A stretch of 64,000 nucleotides of DNA from Amblyornis subalaris. Lineage: Eukaryota > Chordata > Aves > Passeriformes > Ptilonorhynchidae. Below are positions 1 to 10,950 of the stretch, piece by piece. The stretch spans positions 3,856,837 to 3,920,836 of the forward strand of contig JACAXG010000032.1 in the NCBI GenBank assembly GCA_018881555.1, read 5' to 3'. Every line of letters begins with the position of its first letter. Positions within the stretch are counted from its first letter, which is position 1. The notes beneath the pieces were generated by a model that was not told the DNA's origin, did no database searches, and saw only the letters and a list, made by a program, of their open reading frames with translations. Position numbers and translations under genes: made by a program.

Positions 1-2894
1 GGACTGTACGTGCAGCTACAGGCAGCACACAGCCCTGATGAAGTCATTTCTCATTCAGTACATCCAGGCCTGAAGCTGCCTTTATGAATAACTTGAAACA
101 GCAGTTGAGTGTTCAGTCTTCATACCAGAGCAATGGGTCAAGAAGAACTTCTAGGAGTTTTACTGTTCCCAGCGTGGCACAGGGTAAAATATGGCTATTT
201 TGGAGCAATATTGCCTGAAAATGTGTCTTTATTATTACTGCTACTAATGTACTACTGGAGGAAAAGATAGTTTACACATGCTCTTGAAAATGCTGTTTGA
301 GTCTGCTCTTCCTGCTCAAATAGTGCTGTTAATGTTTGATAGCAGCCGCCTGGGAACACAAGCCTTTGAACAGTTTATTGTTCTTGGGAGGTGGTTGGTC
401 TTTTTTGTTATATACATGTACACCGGAGCCTGGCTGCAAGTTTCTCAGGCATGACATAAATGATTAGAGCCCTGCTCAGAAGTGTTGTCAGTTTTAAGTA
501 TTCTTTTCAGATATCACCATCTCTACTTCCAACCCAAACCCCTCCATGCTCTCGCACTGCTCTAAGGAGTGGTTGTGTGGTTACTGCACGGGGAGGATTA
601 GTCACACATTAACCACAGCTGTAAAAACACGTCTGTGGGAAAATCATGGCCAAACACGGAGGCCTTTGAGTCTGTTCTTGTTGCAGAAGAGGTGGGTTTC
701 TGTTCCATTTTGCTCCAGCATTGTGCAACAGAGAGCCGGCCTGTTTGCTTTGCTGTTGAGGTGCATTGTAGCTTTTCCTCTGGTGCTCCCTTACCTCCCT
801 CGCTTCCATGGACCATGATCTACAGAAGTCTTACAGGTAGAGCCGAGTCAGGCAGTGTTTCTAAACCAGCAGGGGAAGGGGTACCCACACTGTCCCAGGT
901 TTAGCTACATGATTCCAGTGCTACCTGAGGCAAAGCAGGTGATGCCAAATGGTGACTTAGGGCTAACAACTTTAGGCCTGTGAGGAGCAAGGACACCCTT
1001 GCTCATTGCCGAGATGACAGCTGAAGGCTGTAGCAAGTTCTCTTGCTTTTTGCTCAATAGAAAATCACCATTCATCACTGTTGTCCTTCTCTTGACCTGT
1101 TCCATTCGGCATAGTTCTCAGCAAAGTATAGATCCTGCACTCAGTTTCCATGTCCTCCTCTCCAGATCTCCTCAGAGGTAGTAAAGCTGGAGAGCTTAGA
1201 GAAGAAGGAGAAAGAGGACAGCAGCATACCCCCTAGGAACCTGTGACTTGTAAGGGCCACTCTGCATCGAGCTTTGGCCTCTGAGTACTGCTGGTGTCAC
1301 AGTACACACTTCAAGGCTGCCAGGAGAGCATCCCAGATCATCCATCATCCACCAGCCTTGAATTCTGTTATCCTCCCACTGCTGTTGGATTCCATGGAAA
1401 GAATGACAAACCTTCTTAATGGGACTATTTGTTGAGGGGAACAAAGAAGGCAGTGCAAATGAGAGATAGACAATTAGGAATGCTTTCTCCAAAGCTGCTT
1501 TGGGCAAAGAAAGAAAAGCAGCACTCATGGAGAACATGTAATTACCATGTCCTCTGCCCCACCCTTGCCTTCTCAAGAGAAAATTTCTGTATTTACTGAT
1601 TTGCTTCAGGCCTGTGTCACATGTCCCATTGCAAGTCAGCAACCAACAAAGTCTCTTTCACATAAATAAGTGAGGCTCCTTTAGACTCCTATTGAGTACA
1701 ACAAGGAGAACTGAGCACTGGGAACAAGGCAGTCCAGCTTCCTGGTGTTGCTGAAAGTGATGTCCCTGTGTTTGGGGACTGAATCTGGGAATCCTCAGCC
1801 AGCTTCCGTGGTTCCATTCTGCTTTCTGAAGCCACGTCCTTGCCCTGGCTCCTGCCTGTGAAAGGCAATTTAGGCTGGGGTAGGAACCTACATAATACCA
1901 CAATGTGAGAAGCTGCATTGTTGTGAGAAGTTGCATTGTTCTGAGAAAGTGCATGTTTCCTATGCATTGAGGTAATTTCCCTCCTCACCAAGGACTGCTG
2001 CCTCTAATGCCTGCTCCAGCTTGTTTCCCTGTTACCCCAGTAGCACATTTCAGACCATCCCTCAGTTCCCTACCTTCAGTAATAGAAGGTTACCTCGGGC
2101 TCCTCACATTTTCTCTGCATGAGGCAACATAAACTCCAATTTTGTCTTCAGTGAGGAGGCATTACTATTGATCTAGAAAACACCTGAGAGAAAAAAGAGT
2201 TCTGAAATTATCCCATGCAGGGGGTTCCTACACTGATCTTCAGATTCATACATGGGAAAATAAATCCTGCACAACACAATTCCTCTGGCCAGTTAGGACA
2301 CTTTGAATGTTATTTCAGAANTGCCTCTTGAGAAGTTTGTTTGTCTTTGCATCAATCCTCCAGCACCTTTCCATTGCATTCATCCATGTCAAATGAGGTG
2401 TGAGCAAGGAGAAGCACCATGGTACAATCTTCACAGGGCACTGCTGGCATTTCCCCTCCTGGGGCAGTTACACAGCCTTCTGTGCTGTAGTTCTTCTTTG
2501 GGTACACAAGGACTGTACCACATCTAGGGGGCTGAAAAGTATTCTCAGGTTCCAGGAATGAGTGTTTAAACCTTTCCCTGTCTCCCATGTCCCCCTTCCA
2601 CCTTAATATCAATTAACAACAATATTGGAGCCAAATATTCGCTTGTTTATTACAGAGAACAAATACATGTTTTCAGAAGTCCTTGCACTACATAGTACAG
2701 AAAGGCATCTGAAAGCTGGTTGCTGCTGTCTGGAGATGGTGGCAGAGCTGAGTGTCTCTGATTCACACACCCCACTGCTGCCCCTGGACACCTGCAACAG
2801 GAGGAGCATGGTCCCCTTCCAAGGGCTGGGCTGCTCTTTGCACTCCCAACTAGCAGCATGGGGACAGGTTCCCCATGGGCAAGAGAAGCTGCTG
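1..2894. other. Non-coding stretch, nothing recognised
   Basis: I see no gene, RNA gene or mobile element here. Open frames reach 148 codons at most (minus strand, about 1196-1642), overlap frames on the other strand, and match no family I recognise. Single undetermined bases occur, for example at 2321. An ancient repeat too decayed to see by eye cannot be excluded. Confidence 0.6.
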
Positions 2895-3778
2895 TCAAAA
2901 CCTACAAGAAAGAGTTCTCCAGGTACATAAACAGCAAGCGGAAACAGAAGGAAACTCTTGGCCTACTGTCCAACAGGAGAGGTGAATTCCAATAAGACTG
3001 GAAAGGCAGAGGTTCTCAACACTTTCTTTAGTCCTGTCTTTACCAGCACTGTTGGGCCTCAGGCCTTGGGAACAAAAGTTCCAGGCTGAGGCAAACACAG
3101 ACCCACTGTTGGTGAAGGAACACTTGGCCCATAGACTATTACAGGAGCTGGGCCCTGCACATCGACGGGCCCTGACAATATCCACCCCAGGGTGTCAGGA
3201 GAACTCGCTGATGCCATTGTGAGGCCGCTCTCCATAGTCTTTGAGAAGTCGTGAAGATTGAAGGATATCCCAGAAGACTGGAAGAAGGTTAACATCACCC
3301 CCATCTTCAAGAAGGGCTTGAAGAAGGACCCAGGAAGAAGGCCCATCAGTCTTACTTCAGTCCCTGAGAAAGTTATGGAGTGAATCCTCCTGAGGTCTAT
3401 CACAAGTCAGATGAAACACATTATTGGGAAAAGCCAGCACAGATTCACCACAGGCAAATCGTGCTTGACAAACCTGATCGCCTTCTACAACAAAGTAACC
3501 TGCTTGGTTGATGTGGGGCAAGCAGTGGACATTGTTTACCTGGATTTTGATACAGTTTCCCACGGCCTCCTCCAAGAGAAGATGATGTGTTACAGTCTAG
3601 GCAAGGCAATGGAATAATCTCCCCAGGGAAGTGGTGAATTCCTCGTCACTGGACACTTCTGAGATTCAGCTCAACAGGGTGCTGGGCCACCTTGCCTAGA
3701 CCATGCTTTTGCCAGGAAAGTTTGGACCAGATGATCCTTGAGGTCCCTCCCAACCTGATATTCTATGATTCTCTGATA
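2895..3778 (+). mobile_element. CR1 LINE, internally deleted, with 3' end
   Basis: This is a chicken-repeat-1 (CR1) non-LTR retrotransposon on the plus strand. The 5' part (about 2895-3240) reads like the region ahead of the reverse transcriptase, including a translated YINSKR motif. The middle (about 3260-3600) carries reverse-transcriptase remnants. From about 3600 the sequence jumps to the 3' end: the plus strand reads as the CPREVV-type segment (ccccagggaagtggtg), then a TTGAGGTCCCTCCCAACC stretch, then ATTCTATGATTCT tail repeats. About 1 kb of the family's usual ORF2 between these parts appears to be missing. It also has an in-frame stop after VPEKVME and a small indel at DPGRRP, where the family normally has DPGNYRP. 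It is therefore dead. The 5' boundary is approximate. Confidence 0.9.
3260..3617 (+). pseudogene. CR1 ORF2 reverse-transcriptase remnant
   Basis: Translation in pieces gives the characteristic CR1 stretches WKKVNITPIFKKG, RPISLTSVPEKVME, GKSCLTNLIAFYN and VYLDFDTVSHGLL. The last corresponds to the family's YLDLSKAFDTVPH block, one of the conserved reverse-transcriptase motifs. The first aspartate of the catalytic site lies in this block (VYLDFDTV). The downstream F/YADD box and the rest of the domain are absent because of the internal deletion. A stop codon near 3380 separates the first two stretches from the last two. It is a fossil inside the CR1 copy, not a gene. Confidence 0.85.
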
Positions 3779-5310
3779 CACAAGTAATCAGTTTTGGATC
3801 CTGTATGTGGTAATGCTGTTCTCCATCAAGCTCATCATCTGTGTTTTAATCAGATCCTTCTCTGTAAAAGGGAAAAAACCTTTGCCTTACAGTAACGATT
3901 GAAAAGATAGCAGAGAGAGTGCTAAAAAGTTTTCAATATCCTACAGCAAAACTTTGTACACATGCATATAATTCATAAAAGAAATTTGTTTGAAAGAATC
4001 TCTGTTCAATCCTAAATACAGCCTCAGCTGCTGGCACCACTGCTGAAGTAAAAAAGGGAGTGAGTGCCTGTTCCTACAAGGATTATTCTTTAGTTACCAG
4101 TCCCATGTCTGTGGTCAGTGTTAAACCAACAGCTGGGTTTTGGTGAAGTTATCTTCCTGCCCTGCCTCCTGCCTACAGCACTGCTGAGGTGCTTGGTCAT
4201 CCCTGGGGATGGGTGGCTTTGGCCAGAATGAGGCATCTCTCAGGTGCCCCATCCTGTGTAACCTCAGAGCATGAAAGTTTCTAAGGAGCTTGAACATCCT
4301 ATTTATTTGAAAAAGAAGTTCAGCTAAACCCTGCCTGGAGCTTACATGAGGCACATAGATAACAAAGAAGATCCTATAAATGCAGAGATGGAGATATACA
4401 CACCAGAACAAAAGTTTAATGGAACTTATGGAACCTGAACCAAATGCCATTTTCTTTTCTTGAGAAATTACCAAATAAGTTTTGATGGGCCATAACCAAG
4501 AGAAAGGAATGCAACAGCTCAGATCAGTCATGCTCTGCTTGCAGTGCTTTTCCTTTGGCTTGTTTGGTTGAAGCCTTGTGCTGTTTCATGTACCCAACGA
4601 GCATCACCTGCGGTGTGGGGTCTGACCCCATTCAGACATGGCTAATGCTCACTTGTTGGGAAACATTACATACCACCAGGATCTGCCAGTACTTGCTGAC
4701 TTTGTTGCTAAAAACTGAAGTAGTTTTACAATAATTTTTGCAAAAAAAAAGTGTATCTGATTAAAAGAAAAAACAATAATTGAAGTTTGAGATGGAACTC
4801 CTCTGAATAGCTAACCAGGGCCACCATGCAGGACAGTGTATGAAGATGTGAGCAGCTGGTGGTGATGAATCAGAAACAGGCAGGAAAGAATCTGCTGAGG
4901 GGGCAGGAGTGCAGCCTCATGCCAGCAGCCACTGTGGTTGGTAGAGTTTCCTGTCTGTCTGTCCGTCCTGCGGTCAATGGCACCGTGTGGCTTTTGAAGT
5001 CCGAAGAGCTCAGACTGAAGGAGTCTGTCCTATGCAGGTTCTCATGTTCCTGTTGTTCTTGCATGGTTCTACTTATGCAAGGGAGGAAGGCCAAAAGGTT
5101 GCCCAAAGCCCTTCAGGAGCAAGAGTCATAGTGAAATACAACACCAGTGCTGAATGTCCTAATTGCTGAAACCTGGGCCTTTGTGTGTTCCCAGGGAACA
5201 GGCTTGGGGAGGCAAAAGCTGCCTGATGGAGTCTCATGTGTGCCTGCCTTCCTGATGAAAAGCCAGTCCAGGGGGAAGAGCCAGCTGGACTGTAAGTATG
5301 TTGAAATACC
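3779..5310. other. Non-coding stretch between two CR1 copies
   Basis: No gene or repeat recognised. A 136-codon frame on the minus strand (4121-4531) has no recognisable motif and no support from codon pattern or context. A short A-run lies near 4741. Confidence 0.55.
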
Positions 5311-5673
5311 TGGAGAAGAGAAGGCTCTGGGGAGATCATAGTACCTTCCAGTACCAAAAAGAGCTACAAGAGAGATGGAGAGGCACTCTTCACAAAGGAG
5401 TGGAGGGATTGGACAAGGGGGAACAGCTTTAAACTGAGAGAGGGCAGGTTTAGGTTAGATATTAGGAAGAAATTCTTTACTGTGAGGGTGGTAAGACACT
5501 GGCACAGGTTGCCCAGAGAAGCTGTGGGTGCCTCATCCCTGGCAGTGTTCAAGGCCAGGCTGGATGGGGCTTTGAGCAACCTGGTCTAGTGGAAGGGGTC
5601 CCAGCCCATGGCAGAGGGTTGGAAGTAAAAGATCTTTAAGGTCCCTTCCAATCCAAACCATTGTGATTCTATG
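5311..5673 (+). mobile_element. CR1 LINE 3' fragment
   Basis: A 5'-truncated avian CR1 copy, plus strand. It begins in the conserved GAGAAGAGAAGGCTC segment, runs through the tract around TTAGATATTAGGAAGAAATT and GTTGCCCAGAGAAGCTGTGG, and ends with GATCTTTAAGGTCCCTTCC followed by GTGATTCTATG. It follows the family consensus closely as I remember it, so it is younger than the old CR1 copies elsewhere in the window. Truncation at the 5' end is normal for CR1. Confidence 0.93.
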
Positions 5674-8239
5674 TGCAAAATAGGGTTACACACAACCAAA
5701 CTTCAGTTGCAATAATTTGGAGGACATCTGTAACCATTTCAGGATTCTAGTACGGTTTAGCAGCTCTTCTGTGTACTCCCAGCTGCTAACATCAGATGAA
5801 CATTTTGTGTGATTATTAGGTACAGGAGCACTTTGAGAGGTCCTCCTACGCTAACCAAGATTAGAAGTACAGTAAAATGGATTAAATTAACATAATTAAG
5901 AAATACTCCTTTCTTAGGAAAGAGACCCTGACCTTCATGGTAACGCAGTGTTGATAAACTGAGTCAAGTACAACACCTACACAAACCCCCGCGTTCACAG
6001 GATAGTTTAGGATAGTAGGTAGCAGTTGCAAAGGTCTTTATTTCCCATGGCTTTCATAGAACTAGGAAAAGAAAGCAGACTCCATTAGTGCCTGACTGAG
6101 GGAGAGGCTGCAGTCTGAGTTCAGTCCATATTAGATAACTGAATAAAGAGAGAAAGGGCTTTGTAATGAATGCTTCGAGCACAGGAAACGACCAATTAGT
6201 CCCGCTGCTCACAGGGTGACTTGTTTTCCCTGTCAGTGCTCAGAAGACTCCTAACACGGAGTGACAGGAGCGATTTGTAAAGGTCAGATAAAACCTACGG
6301 GCAGGTTTGGCTCCAGCAGCAGACCCAGCTCTGCTGCAGACCCGGTGAGGGGCAGTCCCGATGCGCACGGTCCCGGGGGAGCCCTGCCCGGTGTTCCGCA
6401 GCCCAGAGGTGACATGGCCTCCGACCCCAGTGAGCCGGGCAAGTGATGTGTCTGTGTCAGATTATGGCAGCACGTGGAGCTCCTGAAGTCTCCAGATATT
6501 TCTTGGGCATCTGCCTGGTAAGGAATGCGGGAGCTTGACAGGAGATGTGATTCCTGGGGAAACCCACACGGGAAATAGAGGGGCAGCTTATCTCTCACCT
6601 CCTCTGGCAGATGTGGAAGGTGCCATTTCAGCTAATACATAAAAAGTTTAAAGTTGAATTCTGGGGCTAAAGTCTTGACATCCTGCAGTTCAAACAAGTA
6701 TGACCAGGCTAGAGATGCTACTTTTTTTCACTGGCGCAGGGAGGGCCTTGTCTGACAGGCTCAGAATTCAATGGCATAAATTGTAAATTACATTGTTTTT
6801 GTAAATTAAATAAACTACATTAATACCCGTTTTACCACCATTGTATAATCCATTTGCTACATGGGATGCCATCCATTATATAACTATGTAAGTTCAGTAA
6901 GGCTATCATTTTTATGAATAAGATTTATGCAGGTAACGGCAGGTAATAGATCTTCAGGCTTTCAGCCCTAGTAATTCCTGAGTCCTAAAAATGGTTACAG
7001 CTAAGAACTAATAGAGACACACTCAAGGCTTCAAGCCCCTATCACTTGCCTCAGGAGCAATGCAGCTGCTTAATTGCTTGCCAGGCCACAGGTGAATAAA
7101 TCCTGTGGAGGTTTTAAGCAGAGTAGTGTTTCATTCCTGCTTTGCAAAGTGCTTCCTAAGAGCCAGGCAAAAAGCCTTACAGTGCTCAGTCACCATAGGA
7201 ACCTGCCCTTGGGCTTTGGCTGTGCTGGGGTTGCCTGGAAAACCACCTGCCCACACCCCCATTCACACCGTGGCTGAAGCTATCCAAAACACGAAGGTGT
7301 TTAGTGAAGAATAAATAACAAAATAATGGTCTCTGTGGGCTTTATTTCTTTGTGAAAATGTATCAAGTTCATATAGTCCTATTAGAGAAACCCTTGTGGT
7401 TCTTGACCATTGAAGGATGCAGATTAGCCTTTGTGTTCTCCAGGATGCTGACAGGATTACTCAGGAAAACTTTAAAAAAATTGTCTATGATTCTGTAGGG
7501 TGAAAGCATCAGTGGCTGTGTGGGTGTTACGTTTCAGGATGATTTTTTTTGGTCAGGTTTTCCTAGACCTTGCACTCTGAGTGTGCTCTGTCCCCTGAGC
7601 CATCTGCCTATGTATTTCTTCTGTCCTTCTCACCTTTGCAGATGCAGCTCTTAAGCTTTGACAGGCCAAGTTTGCACAGCTTGACATCCTGCTTGGCCAT
7701 AGCCATGAAATTCATGAGTTGAAAATTAATGAGATAAATCGTGACATAAATTGACTAAAATTGTCAACTTTTTCCACCCATGCTATTTAGGACCACATAC
7801 CAGAAGTTTCTAGAAAGCATCAGGATTTAGAGAACTAAACTGAGATGAATTAATTCTCCCCAAGTACGTCTATCCTGGTACATAAAATGAGGCTGGACTG
7901 GGGGTTCAGACACAGGCACACAAAGCAGGCATGTCCAGCTGTTAACATGCACCCCATCACTGCTGGCTTGTTCCAACCAGCACTGTCTCCACAGCCCCCT
8001 GCAGCAGCCAGGGAACACCACAGGATGATGACTGTTCCCTGTGGTTGGTTTTCCCTTGGCCAGAGTGCATAGGGGCAGAGAGTTCAGCCATGGGGGTGGG
8101 AGCTGTGCTGTGCCGCTTTGCCCCAGAGCAAGCAAATGGTCCCTGTTCTATTTTATTTATTAATAAAGATTGAAGAGAGAAGCAAAGCCTGGATATGATC
8201 TGTTAAGCGATTTTGAAATTGAAGTAATTTGTAAATGTG
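5674..8239. other. Non-coding stretch with one CpG cluster
   Basis: No gene or interspersed repeat recognised. AT-rich sequence (for example 6780-6900) alternates with moderate GC. The one contrast is the CpG cluster near 6.3-6.45 kb, listed separately. A tract near 7540 has a T-run. Confidence 0.55.
6255..6450. promoter_or_regulatory. Small CpG cluster
   Basis: By hand count there are about eleven CpG dinucleotides in under 200 bases, packed around 6310-6440, in a neighbourhood where CpG is rare. A 61-codon frame (6261-6446) crosses it, rich in G, P and S, with no recognised domain. It is too short to meet usual CpG-island length thresholds. It could be a weak promoter, an unmethylated regulatory site or a GC-rich relic. 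No TATA box or splice signal decides it. Confidence 0.3.
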
Positions 8240-8720
8240 TGTCATGGTTTAAGCCCAGCCGGAAATTAAGCCCCACTCGGGTGCTCCCTTTCCCCCACCT
8301 CCTCCGGTGAGAGAGACAAAGGCAGAAATCACAAGTTAAGGACAATTTACTGGAAGCAGCAACAGCATCAATGTTAATAACAAAAGTATACAAAAAGAGG
8401 GTGATTTACAAACAAAGAAATGCTCACCAACCAACCGACTCGACTCGGAACCGCGTGGCTCCCAAAACAAAGAACAAAAATTGTCCCCTGAACACTCCAC
8501 GTGCTCCTTTTTTTCCTGATCGCAAGCCATGCCCCCTTCCTCCTCGGAAGTGAGAATTCCTTAGTCCCGCCCTCCTTCAGTGACATAGGTGGTGTAGAAT
8601 CACAATTTAGACGTGCACTCATGGCTCCAGGCTCCACCCCCTCATGTCATTGGCCAAAACAAGGACAACGTGAAATTGGTGATTTAAAAAATATGAAGTC
8701 TAAATTATTTCCAACCTATA
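8240..8720 (-). mobile_element. Solo LTR of an endogenous retrovirus
   Basis: The left edge on the plus strand is TGTCATGGTTTAAGCCCAGC, a terminus I recall from avian (songbird) ERV long terminal repeats. The body carries further family-like segments (ACAATTTACTGGAAGCAGCA, ACCGACTCGACTCGGA, GTGACATAGGTGGTGTAGAA). The right edge is near TTTCCAACCTATA and is less certain. No gag, pol or env sequence flanks it, so it looks like a solo LTR left by recombination. I set the sense strand as minus because a CCAAT box (reverse of ATTGG near 8650) and a U5-like segment ending in CATGACA then read in order; this is an inference. I could not find a clear target-site duplication. It is non-coding. Confidence 0.8.
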
Positions 8721-9565
8721 GGTATGATGAAGCAACTGGGGTGAGCACACTTGTGCCCATGTTTTGGCAGAGGACGAGCACAGCAGGGATAAATGTTGAG
8801 AACACAAAGCTCCAGAGCCATACTTTCATTTAGTGGCTGGATTCATCAAAGCTGTGTTCCTGGAAGAGCAGGTCATGGAGCACTGCAGTGTCCTGTCCCC
8901 TGCTGTGATGATGGGACAGCAGATGGATGGTGGCATAGCTTCCCACTGGAGTCCTCACTGCCCCTCCTTCCACTGGGAGCCAGGATATTTCCAGGACACA
9001 TCCACTTTGGCCCAGGAGTTCAGGAGCACTGACAGCTACCCGAAGCCAGAGCAATGAAGGAAGCANTGAAGGAATTGTTAAAACAAAGGCAGACTTTCCT
9101 TTCAAAAAAAGGCGATCCACTGGCTTCTGTGGTAGCTGTTGAANGACTTTTTATTTGTACTTTAGTACAGCAGCCGAACTGCAAAACACATGCTGGGCTT
9201 GTTTATCTGCCCTTGTATCTTTCGTAAAAAATGCAAGCCTCGTCTTTCCAGCAGCGTTGTTTGGAGGAGGTTATTCTTTCACAAAACTCAGTTAAACATC
9301 TTTCAACTAAGCATCTTTCAATAAACTGAGTTTTTCCCCCTCAATATGAGCAACTACAAAAAGATGTGCCTTCAGTCTGTGATGTGCCAGCAGATAGATG
9401 GGCGTTTAGCAGGTGGGAAGGCTCCAAACATCAGAAAAGGAGTGACAACAAGCCTGAGGGGTGAAATGCTTGCCCAGGCACTTTTAGTAAGGCAGTGAAG
9501 AGGAAAGAAAATAATTTACTCTTTTTTTCATGCACTTCCATCCCTCCACAATTGAGAGGGAAATG
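8721..9565. other. Non-coding stretch, contains a hairpin
   Basis: No gene recognised. Undetermined bases occur at about 9066 and 9144. The stem-loop at 9283-9334 is listed separately. Confidence 0.5.
9283..9334. repeat. Inverted repeat enclosing a tandem repeat
   Basis: Two perfect 11-base arms, AAAACTCAGTT (9283-9293) and AACTGAGTTTT (9324-9334), flank a 30-base loop. The loop holds two near-identical copies of CATCTTTCAA spaced 16 bases apart. The arrangement is seen directly. Function is unknown; it could fold as a cruciform or an RNA stem. Confidence 0.8.
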
Positions 9566-9703
9566 AACTGCCAGAGTTCAAGAAGTGTTGGGACAATGCT
9601 TTCAGGCACAGGTATGATCCTTGTGTTGGTCCTGTGCAGGGCCAGGAGTTGGACTAGAGGATCCTTGTGGCTCCTTTCCAACCCAGGATATTTTGTGATT
9701 CTA
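9566..9703 (+). mobile_element. CR1 LINE 3' fragment
   Basis: A short CR1 3' end on the plus strand. Diagnostic segments are CTGCCAGAGTTCAAGAAG, GGACAATGCTTTCAGGCAC, CCAGGAGTTGGACTAGAGGA and TCCTTTCCAACCCAGGATA, closing with TTTTGTGATTCTA. This is the variant with the 'bulk of the consensus plus GGATAT before the tail' form, like the copy at 53364-53429. Confidence 0.88.
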
Positions 9704-9950
9704 ATTCCATCTCTGCAGCACATGCTTGAAGCATGTTCCAGTGAGGAACAGTTTTCTGGGACCACTGCTCCACCTCTCTTCATGTTGGGATCTCAGCCAT
9801 GAGGGTGGGTGGTGCCCCAGGGCAGGAGGGAGAGAGGTGGTTCCCCAACAGAGTTTCTTTGGTCCAAGCAGTGAGGAACAGTGAGGTTTGGGCAGGAAAT
9901 GGGCCCTGTGGGTAGCTGCATGTGAAGCTGTGGGATTTGGGGCAGTGGGG

Positions 9951-9958
9951 TATAAATA
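9951..9958 (+). promoter_or_regulatory. TATA-like box
   Basis: TATAAATA preceded by a G-run (GTGGGG). A transcript starting about 30 bases downstream would meet an ATG at 10014. The match is good, but such words occur by chance in AT-rich DNA. Confidence 0.3.
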
Positions 9959-10013
9959 CACAGGAGCATCTCTCCAGGCTGGGGCTCCAAGCCACCAAGA
10001 AGAAAGCAGGGAG

Positions 10014-10238
10014 ATGGCAGACCTAAGATCACATCTTGTGCTATTTCCTGTGCCNAATCATGAATCTTTGTCTAATCCCAGTGGGGTTCAGGCCGCTGGG
10101 GTGCTTGTGCTGCAGCCAGGCCAGTTTGCAAAAACACAGCCCAAAGGGCTCCCAGAGTGGATGTCAGTAACTATCCAGCCTTGGCGGAACTTTGTTGCCA
10201 GGAAGTTGCAAAACCTGCCTGGGAAGACGAGCAAGTAA
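10014..10238 (+). CDS. Candidate 74-codon ORF downstream of a TATA box, unrecognised
   Basis: I do not recognise this protein. It starts at an ATG (context GGAGATGG, with a G at +4 but also G at -3, close to Kozak) and runs to TAA. The product begins MADLRSHLVLFPV and ends in a basic tail (RKLQNLPGKTSK). There is no signal peptide or membrane segment that convinces me. One codon contains an undetermined base. The frame is open upstream to about 9888, so the ATG is a choice made from the TATA position. An AATAAA lies at 10945-10950, about 700 bases after the stop. Most likely a chance frame; the spacing of promoter, ORF and polyA word is the only reason to list it. Confidence 0.12.
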   Translation: MADLRSHLVLFPVXNHESLSNPSGVQAAGVLVLQPGQFAKTQPKGLPEWMSVTIQPWRNFVARKLQNLPGKTSK

Positions 10239-10944
10239 CCAGGCTCCAGGCAGCCCAAGTGCTTCCTTAAAAGGCTTCTGGAGAGGATCCATGAGTGGTG
10301 TCACACATGGGATTTTATGAAGTGTTCATCTCCATCCCTGAGCCTGCTCCTTTTGCAGTCAGTGGTGAGATTTCACTGAGGGTATGGCAATAGCTAGAAG
10401 TGAATCACACACACCCTATACGTAAAATTTCATGGCCTATGAGCTATAATTATATGGCCCAGACGTTCCTGCAAGCCCAAAGAAGCCTCACAGCTCCCTG
10501 GAGGGCTTTTTGCCTCATCACTGGAGGCAGAGCAGGGAGCAAGTCTTTGTCCTCCACCTCCTCCTCCTCCTTTCATCTAATGCGCTGAGCATGGCAAGGA
10601 ATGAAGTCCTCTCAGAAATGACATCTGCTGTCAAAACAGCAAGTAACAGCCTATTATTTATTATTTTTTTATTGCTAACCTACTATTTGTCTAGGTTAGT
10701 GGGATAATCAGCTGCTGATGGACTTGTTCAGTGATATTCAGTTAGCACAGGTTTGCACAGTGAGGTTTTATAAGACCTCAGAGAGTAAAGGGTGCAAGGA
10801 ATATCATTAATGGTGTTCTGTCAGTGTGTGGACTGCATTATTTTATATATGGTGTAACAAAATCTGAAGGATAATGCGTGTAATGGTATGTGAAGAGGCA
10901 GGATTGAGGCAGGACTTCCAAGCTCGCCATCACATTTTCAGATC

Positions 10945-10950
10945 AATAAA
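10945..10950 (+). terminator. AATAAA polyadenylation-type word
   Basis: AATAAA within GATCAATAAATCTC. It is the nearest good polyA signal downstream of the frame ending at 10238. No clear GT-rich downstream element follows. A chance match is likely. Confidence 0.15.

Noticed and set aside
8240..9600. A complete provirus extending from the LTR
   Set aside because: No gag, pol or env similarity and no second LTR are visible in the neighbouring sequence, so a solo LTR is the simpler reading.
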